This document shows positions 43,377 through 52,637 of a stretch of DNA of 64,000 nucleotides, piece after piece. The translations under genes were made by a program, and so were the position numbers. Each line of letters starts with the position of its first letter. The stretch's first letter is position 1. The notes beneath the pieces are model-generated. The model made no database searches. It was not told where the DNA came from and saw nothing but the letters and a program-made list of their open reading frames with translations. The DNA is from Geothermobacter hydrogeniphilus (GTDB lineage: Bacteria; Desulfobacterota; Desulfuromonadia; Desulfuromonadales; Geothermobacteraceae): assembly GCF_002093115.1 (NCBI RefSeq), contig NZ_NAAD01000018.1, positions 1 to 64,000 on the forward strand, given 5' to 3'.

Positions 43377-43667
43377 CAGGTCAGCTCCTGTTCATTCGGT
43401 TCTGTCAGCGGGCTTGCAAAGCGGTTCATAATAAACTGCCGTCCCGCTTGTGGCAAGAGTATCGTCACAGCCCAAATCCGCCGGCAATTTCGGGATTCAG
43501 GTGTCGTTACGGATGAATCTGCTACGTTTCCACCCGAATCGGCACGGCGCCTCGCATCTCCACCCGTCCCACTACCCTCGATCCGCAAAACAGCCGGTGG
43601 ATTTGGGCACGGATTGACCCGGCCTCCGGGGAGTGCTTAAATGTCGCTTCCGCCACAGGAGACCCGC
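43377..43667. other. Intergenic region between DsbC-like gene and mntP
   Basis: 291 bp between divergent genes. Nothing beyond ribosome sites is supported; no convincing manganese-riboswitch core was recognised. GGATTCAGGTGTCG near 43491 resembles a family B end but lacks the rest of the motif. Confidence 0.5.
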
Positions 43668-44228
43668 ATGGACCTGATCACTCTCTTCGGCCTCGCCCTG
43701 GCGCTGGCAATGGACGCCTTCGCCGTGGCACTGGCCAGCTCATTAAGCCTGCCCAAGCTGACCGGCCGGCATCTGTTCCGTCTCGGCTGGCATTTCGGCC
43801 TGTTCCAGGCGCTGATGCCGGTCATCGGCTGGCTGGCGGGACGGTTGGTACAGCAGTGGATCGTCGAGGTCGATCACTGGATCGCCTTCGGCCTGCTCAC
43901 GTTCATCGGCGGACGCATGCTGTGGGAAGCCCTGCACCATGACGGGGAGGAGGTCCGCGGCGACCCGACCCGCGGCTGGACGATGGTGATGCTGTCGGTC
44001 GCCACCAGCATCGATGCCCTGGCGGTCGGCCTGACCCTGGCGATGCTCGGTGTCTCGATCTGGTTCCCGGCCCTGATCATCGGCCTGGTGGCCGGCATCC
44101 TGACCGTGGCCGGCATGCTCCTCGGCCGGCGCCTCGGCGGCCGCTGGGGGCAACCGGTGGAAATCATCGGCGGCCTGGTGCTGATCGGCATCGGCCTGAA
44201 GATTCTCTTCGAGCACCTGGCCGGCTGA
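43668..44228 (+). CDS. mntP: Manganese efflux pump
   Basis: A 186-residue inner-membrane protein with six hydrophobic segments and the MntP pattern: LALAMDAFAVALASS and the second half repeat VATSIDALAVGLTLA, each with a conserved aspartate in the membrane, plus GGRMLWEAL. It exports excess Mn(II). AGGAG lies just before the ATG at 43668; the upstream in-frame extension was not used. No convincing Mn(II) riboswitch was seen in the 290 bp upstream. It is followed by a shortened family B repeat. Confidence 0.88.
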   Translation: MDLITLFGLALALAMDAFAVALASSLSLPKLTGRHLFRLGWHFGLFQALMPVIGWLAGRLVQQWIVEVDHWIAFGLLTFIGGRMLWEALHHDGEEVRGDPTRGWTMVMLSVATSIDALAVGLTLAMLGVSIWFPALIIGLVAGILTVAGMLLGRRLGGRWGQPVEIIGGLVLIGIGLKILFEHLAG

Positions 44229-44269
44229 AAGCTCAACACTTTCGGCGTCCCTCCAGGACAAAATTCCAT

Positions 44270-44322
44270 CAGAATCAGTGAGTACCTGTTGGATGGAGAG
44301 TGCAAAGGGCTCACTGATTCTG
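44270..44322. repeat. Shortened family B inverted-repeat element
   Basis: CAGAATCAGTGAG at the left and CTCACTGATTCTG at the right form a 13-bp perfect inverted repeat. The interior TTGGATGGAGAGTGCAA matches the inner part of the longer copies at 8652 and 51762, so this looks like a deletion derivative. The end base has changed from CCTG to CAG on both sides, so pairing is kept. It lies 41 bp after mntP and could also act as a transcript end. Confidence 0.78.
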
Positions 44323-44475
44323 GTTCCAGCCACGTCATCCGGCAATCCCCCCTGCCTGGCGGTTAATAAAAAATAATTCTACAATCCCTACAACAGATCT
44401 AAACAATCCTGTTATTCTTCCGACAAGAGACAGACAACATACTGTTTTTAAAAAATAATTTATTTCGGAGTACCA
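44323..44475. other. Short region upstream of binding-protein/kinase operon
   Basis: Moderately AT-rich, especially 44370-44465, which probably holds the promoter of the binding-protein gene. No operator is obvious. A minus-strand 180-codon frame overlaps this region and the gene start and was rejected as a shadow. Confidence 0.4.
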
Positions 44476-45540
44476 ATGAAACGGGGTTTCTTTTTTGCGA
44501 TTATCGTGTCTGTTCTCTGTATTTCCATCAATGTCTCGGCAACCGGAGCCAACAACCCCGCACGCCTCTTTCTGGTGGCAAGCTACGACTGTGACAACGT
44601 CTGCGGCGCTCCCCAGGAAACCGGGGCACTGAATGAGCTTCGCGACAACGACTGGATTGAAGGTGAGAACCTGATCGTCGGCCGATTCTACATGCAGACC
44701 AAAAGCCGCTACACATCCCCGGATGAAATTCATCAAAGAGGCCTGGCGGCCCTTGAGAAAATTCGTCAATTCAATCCCGATATCGTTCTCACGTTCGATG
44801 ACAATGCGTTCCGGGAAGTCGGCCTGGCCCTGGCCGGTGGCCCGGTCCCCGTGGTCTTTTCCGGACTGAACGGCCAACCGGAAGATTACAACCGGATACG
44901 TCGTTTCATGACGTCACGCCAGCATCCGGAAGGCAATATCACCGGCGTTTATGAAAAATTGTATCTCGAACACTCCCTTGAAGTCCTGGCGGCGGCCTTT
45001 CCGGAGCTGCGGGGCGGCAAGGTGGTCGGCATCACGGATGATTCTCCCACCGGGAAAGCACTCAGCAAACAATTCCGGATAGAACTCGGTCAAACTCGTC
45101 AAATTGCCGGCCTGCAATGGGAAGAACGCCGGGTAAAAACCTTCGGTGAGTACCAGAAACTGATCCGGCAACTCAACGAGAATCCTGAAGTGGTCGCCAT
45201 CTATCCGGTTGCCGTGCGGCTTCCCACCGCCGACGGAACCATCCGCACCGCCAGACAGATTTTTCCCTGGACCATCGCCCACAGCACCAAGCCGGAGTTG
45301 GCGCTCAATTACTACTTCTCCAAACTCGGCCTGTTCGGTGGAGCTGCTGTTGATTTTCGCAAAATGGGTGCCGTTGCCGGACGCCAGGTCGGTTGGATTC
45401 TGGAAGGACGCCACGCAGGTGACCTGGCCATTGTGGATGCCCCGGATTACGCTATCGTCTTCAACCTCACCCGCGCCGAAGAATTGGGGCTGCAGATACC
45501 GATGCCGCTACTGACCGCTGCTGACCATATCTACCGTTAA
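44476..45540 (+). CDS. ABC-type periplasmic binding-protein-like sensor (TrpX/LuxP-like)
   Basis: A 354-residue exported protein with an N-terminal signal peptide and a type I periplasmic-binding fold (ARLFLVASYDCDNVCG..., PDIVLTFDDNAF, PVPVVFSGLNGQP, GGKVVGITDDSPTGKAL, VVAIYPVAVR). It resembles ABC substrate-binding proteins of the DUF534/TrpX group. There is no ABC permease or ATPase nearby; instead it is 13 bp upstream of a membrane histidine kinase, so it most likely senses a small molecule and passes the signal to that kinase. The ligand is unknown. GGAGTACCA precedes the ATG. Confidence 0.8.
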   Translation: MKRGFFFAIIVSVLCISINVSATGANNPARLFLVASYDCDNVCGAPQETGALNELRDNDWIEGENLIVGRFYMQTKSRYTSPDEIHQRGLAALEKIRQFNPDIVLTFDDNAFREVGLALAGGPVPVVFSGLNGQPEDYNRIRRFMTSRQHPEGNITGVYEKLYLEHSLEVLAAAFPELRGGKVVGITDDSPTGKALSKQFRIELGQTRQIAGLQWEERRVKTFGEYQKLIRQLNENPEVVAIYPVAVRLPTADGTIRTARQIFPWTIAHSTKPELALNYYFSKLGLFGGAAVDFRKMGAVAGRQVGWILEGRHAGDLAIVDAPDYAIVFNLTRAEELGLQIPMPLLTAADHIYR

Positions 45541-45553
45541 AAAATATGGATTC

Positions 45554-47851
45554 ATGAATTTTCTCACCCGACTCCATTTCCGACAGAAACTGACACTGCT
45601 GATTTCGGTCGCACTCATTGTACCGTTGCTGGCATCCGTCCTGTTATTCAGCGGCATGATCAACCGACAGCTCAACCATAACTTCAGTCAACGACTCGAA
45701 GCCGATCTGGGAGCCTTGACATTGCTGCAGGAGCACCTGCGCAACAGTCTCGAGCAAGGGGTCGTTGGTCTGGCCAATGACAATACCCTGCAGATCACCA
45801 GCGACCTCAAGATCATTCCGCAACTGCAAAATTACCTGCAACGTCAAAGCCGGGCGCTGGACATTTCGGCCCTGCAGGTCTTCACTCCGTCAGGCCATCT
45901 TCTGGCGGCAACCGCGGAACTGCCGCAAAGCTGCTTTGATGCCCCGGGAACTCACCTGGTTACCGAAGGTCAGGGAGCCGTTCTGTGCACCCGGTCGACC
46001 ATCCAGCAGGGAGAAAAACTGATCGGCTATATCGTCGGCGGCGAGCGACTGACCCTGCAGGCCATCGGGCACCATGCCCCGACCAGCCTGTTCGACGATT
46101 TCCTTTTGACACTTGACGGACAGGTGTTTCTCACCAACCTGGAAAGTCCGCCGGACAACATCTTCTCCGAACTGTCCTCGGCGAAAAAAGATGCCACCAT
46201 CACTCTGTCCGGAACCAGGTATCGATCCCTCAGTCGTTGCATCAACGATGAAGGGCATCAGCTGTGTACTTCAGTGCTGCTGCCACTCAAACCCCTGCAA
46301 CACAGTTTCTGGCGTACCGGCATACAGATCACGGGACTGGCCCTGCTCCTCTACCTGATCCTGCTGGTCATTCTACAACGCCTGATCAAGGGACTCACCG
46401 GGCCGATCCATCGTCTGACAAGGGCCGCGTCCCTGCTTGAAAAGGGGAGCGAACAAGAGTTGAAGCTCGACTTGAGCCGAGAGGATGAGTTCGGATTGCT
46501 CAACCGGACCTTCGCTCACATGGCCAGAACCCAGCGGAACCATACCCGTGAACTGGAGGCCCGGGTCGCCCAGCGAACCGCGGAACTGCAGAAAACGAAC
46601 GATGCTCTGCGCCACGACATCCTGGCCCGACAAAAGGCGGAACGTGAAAAAGCTCAGCTCGAGGCGCAACTGCGCCAGACTCAGAAGATGGAGGCCCTCG
46701 GCACCATGGCCGGAGGTATCGCCCACGATTTCAACAACATCCTGATGCCGATCATCTGCTTTGCCGATCTGGCCCATATGCGCCTGGCAGAGGATCATGA
46801 AACCCGTCCCCTGCTGGAAGAAATTCTCAAAGCCGGCAACCGTGCCAAGGACCTGGTTGGACAGATCCTGGCTTTCAGCCGTCAGGACAAACAGAAACGG
46901 CAACCGGTCAACCTGGCCGAGTCGGTCAGCGAGGCCATGAAACTGGTCAGAGCCTCAACACCGGCGGGTATCGATATCTGCATGAATATCGACGCTTCAA
47001 ATCTCTGGGTCGAAGCCAACGCCACCCAACTGCACCAGTTGATTCTCAATCTCTGCACCAACGCCGTTCAGGCCATGGGCGACAAAGGGCACCTTGAAAT
47101 CCGATTGGAACAGGACGAGAGGGCGCAGGCCGTACTCAAGGTCAGCGACAACGGGCCGGGAATCCCGGCCGATATCCTTGAGCATATTTTCGAACCGTTC
47201 TTCACGACAAAAGAAGCCGGTCAAGGGACGGGAATGGGGCTGGCCATGGTACACGGAATCGTCCGCAACCATCACGGAGCCCTGAATGTCCAAAGCACCC
47301 CCGGCAACGGTACAACGTTCGAAGTCCGCTTCCCCTGCTGCAATTTTGACAATCTCCCGCTGGAGGAAACCACTGGCGAACTGCCCGGCGGCAAGGAACG
47401 GATTCTGGTGGTTGACGATGAGCCCGCCATTCTCCTGGCCTGGCAGACCCTGCTGGAAGACCTCGGTTACCGGGTGACGACGGCGGAGAAACCGGAAACC
47501 GCCCTTGAGGAAGTGATGAAAGAAATTTCCAGCTATGACCTGCTGATAACCGACCAGAACATGCCGGAAATGAGCGGTTCTGAACTGGCCCTGGCGATCC
47601 GCGACCTCAACCCCAACCTCCCGGTCATCATCTGCACCGGATACAGCGAAAGCTGTTCGCCGGAAGATGCTCGCCATCTCGGCTTTGACCATTACCTGCA
47701 TAAACCCTGCAGATCCCAGGAATTGGCCGGCGCGGTACGCCAGGTGCTCGATCGCCGAGAGGAAAGCGGAATTGACTCTCAGCCGACCCGGACACAGAAT
47801 ACCGACAAGGATGCTTCGTCACCAACCCTGCAGGATGCCGTGGGACACTGA
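45554..47851 (+). CDS. Hybrid sensor histidine kinase
   Basis: A 765-residue inner-membrane sensor. Two hydrophobic segments ([20 protein letters not shown] near the N-terminus and [14 protein letters not shown] near residue 262) border a ~230-residue periplasmic domain. A HAMP-like linker and coiled coil follow, then the dimerisation domain with [15 protein letters not shown] (phospho-histidine near residue 395). The ATPase domain has [17 protein letters not shown] and [13 protein letters not shown], and a C-terminal receiver has ILVVDDEPA and [11 protein letters not shown]. The binding-protein gene 13 bp upstream probably supplies its periplasmic input. No separate output regulator lies next to it. 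Confidence 0.9.
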   Translation: MNFLTRLHFRQKLTLLISVALIVPLLASVLLFSGMINRQLNHNFSQRLEADLGALTLLQEHLRNSLEQGVVGLANDNTLQITSDLKIIPQLQNYLQRQSRALDISALQVFTPSGHLLAATAELPQSCFDAPGTHLVTEGQGAVLCTRSTIQQGEKLIGYIVGGERLTLQAIGHHAPTSLFDDFLLTLDGQVFLTNLESPPDNIFSELSSAKKDATITLSGTRYRSLSRCINDEGHQLCTSVLLPLKPLQHSFWRTGIQITGLALLLYLILLVILQRLIKGLTGPIHRLTRAASLLEKGSEQELKLDLSREDEFGLLNRTFAHMARTQRNHTRELEARVAQRTAELQKTNDALRHDILARQKAEREKAQLEAQLRQTQKMEALGTMAGGIAHDFNNILMPIICFADLAHMRLAEDHETRPLLEEILKAGNRAKDLVGQILAFSRQDKQKRQPVNLAESVSEAMKLVRASTPAGIDICMNIDASNLWVEANATQLHQLILNLCTNAVQAMGDKGHLEIRLEQDERAQAVLKVSDNGPGIPADILEHIFEPFFTTKEAGQGTGMGLAMVHGIVRNHHGALNVQSTPGNGTTFEVRFPCCNFDNLPLEETTGELPGGKERILVVDDEPAILLAWQTLLEDLGYRVTTAEKPETALEEVMKEISSYDLLITDQNMPEMSGSELALAIRDLNPNLPVIICTGYSESCSPEDARHLGFDHYLHKPCRSQELAGAVRQVLDRREESGIDSQPTRTQNTDKDASSPTLQDAVGH

Positions 47852-47871
47852 CCCGGATTCCAGACGCCGTA

Positions 47872-48756
47872 TCACCGGCAGGTACAACCCGCCGATTCAA
47901 GCTTACGCCGCAATTCCTCCAGGCAATCGTAGGGCACATTCAGCGAACCGAGGCGCGCCCCGGCGGCATCCTGTCCGGAGTCGCCGTTGCCGTGATCGTC
48001 GGAGCCGCCGGTCACCAGCAGACCCCGCCGGCGGGTTTCGGTGAGATACCAGAAGGTCTCCTCGACCCCGGCGCCGCCGTTGTAGACCTCGACCCCGTCG
48101 AGACCCTTCGGCTGCAGATCGTCGAGAATGCGGCGGAAAGTCTCGCGACCTCCGGGGATGTAGGGGGGGTGAGCCAGCACCGCGACCCCGCCGGCGTCGT
48201 GAATCAGGTCGATCGCCTCGACAACCGGAAAGAAACGTTTCTGGATATTGCAGCTGACCAGGTAGTTCTTGAACGCCTCTTCCATGGTCTTGACATGCCC
48301 CGCCTCCAGCAGCGCCCGGGCGATGTGCGGACGGCCGAAGGTGCCGCCGGCCAGCTGCCACACCCGCTCGAAGGAAATCGGCGTCCGTCCCTGCTCCACC
48401 AGCCTGTCGTTCACCCGCTCGACGATCCGTTCGTTGCGCCCGGCGCGGAAATCACGGAATTCGGCCAGGCTGGCGGTCAGCCGCGGGTGGTGATGATCGA
48501 AGCCGTAACCGAGCAGATGCACATCCTGCAGATCCTCCCAGATCACCGATAGCTCCACCCCGGAAATCACCTCGACCCCCAGCCGCTCACCGGCCGCCAG
48601 CGCCGCGTCGATGCCGTCGACATTGTCATGGTCGGCCAGGGCGATGGCCGCAACCCCGCGTTCGGCCGCCAGCATCACCACCTCTTCCGGGGTCATCAGG
48701 CCGTCGGAACAGGTTGAATGGAGGTGAAGGTCGACGGTTTTGTCAGCTTGGTTCAT
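47872..48756 (-). CDS. PHP-domain phosphoesterase
   Basis: A 294-residue metal-dependent phosphoesterase of the PHP family related to TrpH/YciV, which in E. coli acts as a 5'-3' exonuclease (RNase AM) on short oligonucleotides. The metal motifs are VDLHLHSTCSDG at the N-terminus, ALADHDNVDG, the glutamate in ISGVELS, HLLGYGFDHHHP, AVLAHPPY and the final GGSDDHGNG. GGGAGAAAAAG precedes the ATG at 48756. It converges on the hybrid kinase gene with only 20 bp between stops and is downstream of tex on the same strand. Confidence 0.87.
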   Translation of the reverse strand: MNQADKTVDLHLHSTCSDGLMTPEEVVMLAAERGVAAIALADHDNVDGIDAALAAGERLGVEVISGVELSVIWEDLQDVHLLGYGFDHHHPRLTASLAEFRDFRAGRNERIVERVNDRLVEQGRTPISFERVWQLAGGTFGRPHIARALLEAGHVKTMEEAFKNYLVSCNIQKRFFPVVEAIDLIHDAGGVAVLAHPPYIPGGRETFRRILDDLQPKGLDGVEVYNGGAGVEETFWYLTETRRRGLLVTGGSDDHGNGDSGQDAAGARLGSLNVPYDCLEELRRKLESAGCTCR

Positions 48757-48788
48757 CTTTTTCTCCCTCGGCAAAGTCCCATTGTACC

Positions 48789-51071
<2,283 letters not shown>

Positions 51072-51194
51072 GTTTCCTCCAGTGGTTCGGTTGTTGCGAA
51101 GGCGCGGATTTTAGCACAGGCGGGAAGAACCGGGATAAAGATATTTCAGCCTGCGGAGTTCTGATCTGCCAGCCCGAACGGGCCGGCGGACGGG
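51072..51194. other. Gap between tex and the broken four-helix-bundle gene
   Basis: 123 bp that include the tex ribosome site and likely its promoter. No repeat or terminator was identified. It marks the boundary between backbone and accessory DNA. Confidence 0.4.
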
Positions 51195-52027
51195 TTATGA
51201 CTTCTGCCTGCGTTTTGCACTGCGCACGCGATAGAGGCGTTCGGAAAAGCCCCCTTCGTTCTCAAAATCCAGGGCCAAACGCTTCACCTGGCGATCGAGA
51301 AGGTAGCAGGCCTCAGTAACGAAAGAGCGGCGTTCGCGGCCAGACAGGCAGAAGAGAGGGACCCGCACGGACGTGCAGCGACGTCCACGGACCCGGCAGG
51401 ACCCGTCCACTCCTGGACAGTCCGTGTGTCTCTGTTCAGCCTCCGTGTCTGTCCCTGTTCGTCCAGGAATCTTTTCCGCTCCGCGGCAACCCAGGCCTGT
51501 ACCTCTTTCAGGGTTTGCGGCTTCAGGGCTTTGAAGCGCATCAGCGCAGGGTGCTGCGGTTCCAGCATGGGCAATTCCCGCTGCCGCAGAAAATCCTCAT
51601 AGTCGAGCTTCAGCTCTTCCAGGCTCGCCCGCGCCACCTGCGTCAGCTTGAGTTCGGTCTTTTTCGACGTGGCCGAAGCTTGCGAGCCCTCCGCGATGTT
51701 CTGTACCCCGCTGCGCGCCGCCTGAACCATCTGATCTTTCGTCCGACTGAAGCGGTCTATAACCTGAATCAGTGGGCTTATCACCGGCGAATAGCACAAC
51801 TCATTGACCTGCCTGCGCTTCCCCAAAATCACCGGCGAACCTATGGGTGCGCCTCAGATTTTTGAAAAGCGCATTCAGGCCAAGCACCTGCACTCTTCAT
51901 CCGGCATAAGCCCACTGATTCAGGTGTACTTGTCGCAGAACCGAACCGTCACATCGTAGACCAGTTGCGCCACCTGGAAGCTTTTCAGTTTGCGGTATCC
52001 ACCATGTTGCGGGATCAGTCCAGACAT
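51195..52027 (-). pseudogene. Four-helix-bundle (S23/IVS-type) suffix-domain gene, disrupted
   Basis: Reading the minus strand from ATG 52027 (good ribosome site GGAGGAGGGGGGCGG) gives MSGLIPQHGGYRKLKS...VRFCDKY, the usual N-terminus of this family. It is then cut by the 164-bp element 51762-51925, which brings an in-frame stop within two codons. Past the element the same frame resumes with IDRFSRTKDQMVQAARSGVQNIAEGS, and removing 165 bp rejoins FCDKY-IDRF. Near 51318-51322 a one-base deletion shifts the frame: one frame ends ANAALSLLRPATFSIAR, the other gives VTEACYLLDRQVKRLALDFE and ends RVRSAKRR. Between them is an expanded region of GTC-CGT-like repeats near 51360-51460. The family is of unknown function; this copy is inactive. 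Confidence 0.85.
51762..51925. mobile_element. Complete 164-bp family B element (MITE-like) with 20-bp perfect inverted ends
   Basis: The 20-bp ends (ACCTGAATCAG...GGCTTAT at 51762-51781 and its exact reverse complement at 51906-51925) bound an interior without coding capacity. The interior has GCTTCCCCAAAATCACCGGCGAACC, of which GAACCTATGGGTGCGC recurs in the degenerate copy at 8652-8810. It sits inside the four-helix-bundle gene. No clear target duplication: the flanks are TCTATA and GTACTT, at most a TA. Size, perfect ends and dispersal fit a non-autonomous transposon; no matching transposase is in the window. Confidence 0.82.
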
Positions 52028-52637
52028 CCGCCCCCCTCCTCCTTCGCCAAGCCTGGCATTATGTTCTACCACAAATTTTCTCTCATCTCACAACCTGGCA
52101 GCCGGGCCTTCACATCAGAGACATTGCAAAAACATCATGATTCCGGGCAAATGGACAATTGACAGACCCTGAGAAATTTTTTAGGCTGTCAAACAGCTTT
52201 CTACAGCACGCCGGGGAATCCAGGGAGGGGAATATCCACGCAGCACCCGGATCAAGTCACCTGCCAAATTCTCCATTCACAGAAACATTTCAGCTTGCGC
52301 AAACGCGACAAAGTTTGCAGTCGGAAAGGCTGAAAAGGGAACTGTTCAAGTGGTCTTCAAAATTCAGGGAGAAGAAAAGTGCCCGCACATGGCATAGGGG
52401 CACAATGATTGCCAATCCGAAATTGAAATGCCCATCATTGAACAATTAAACAACGTTCCTCTGCTACTCACACAATTGAACACCACAAAAAAGGGAAATC
52501 TCAGGCAAGCGATAAACGATATAAACAACTGTTAATTTGGGTATGAGGTAGACGATAATTTTGCCATAGAAACAGCATCTAATATTCCCACAAAATCCTT
52601 TGCAGTTAATGGATATTGATATCGGAGGGAACCGACA
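52028..52637. other. Intergenic region upstream of TIR-NTPase gene
   Basis: 610 bp without a supported gene. GC content falls from left to right, the last ~200 bp being AT-rich like the following gene. A small inverted repeat, TTGACAG at 52159-52165 and CTGTCAA at 52186-52192, could be an insertion-element end or operator. The 96-codon frame at 52159-52449 begins inside this repeat, has no family pattern and no ribosome site, and was not called. Confidence 0.6.

Noticed and set aside
43491-43505. GGATTCAGGTGTCG similar to a family B end
   Set aside because: Lacks the CACT part of the end and any inverted partner.
43550-43667. Possible yybP-ykoY manganese riboswitch before mntP
   Set aside because: The gene context fits, and GGGGAGTG near 43630 is suggestive, but the second conserved loop and stem pairing could not be found by eye. 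A covariance-model search would decide.
52159-52449. 96-codon frame upstream of the TIR-NTPase
   Set aside because: No ribosome site, starts in a small inverted repeat, no recognisable pattern. A decayed gene in this stretch cannot be excluded.
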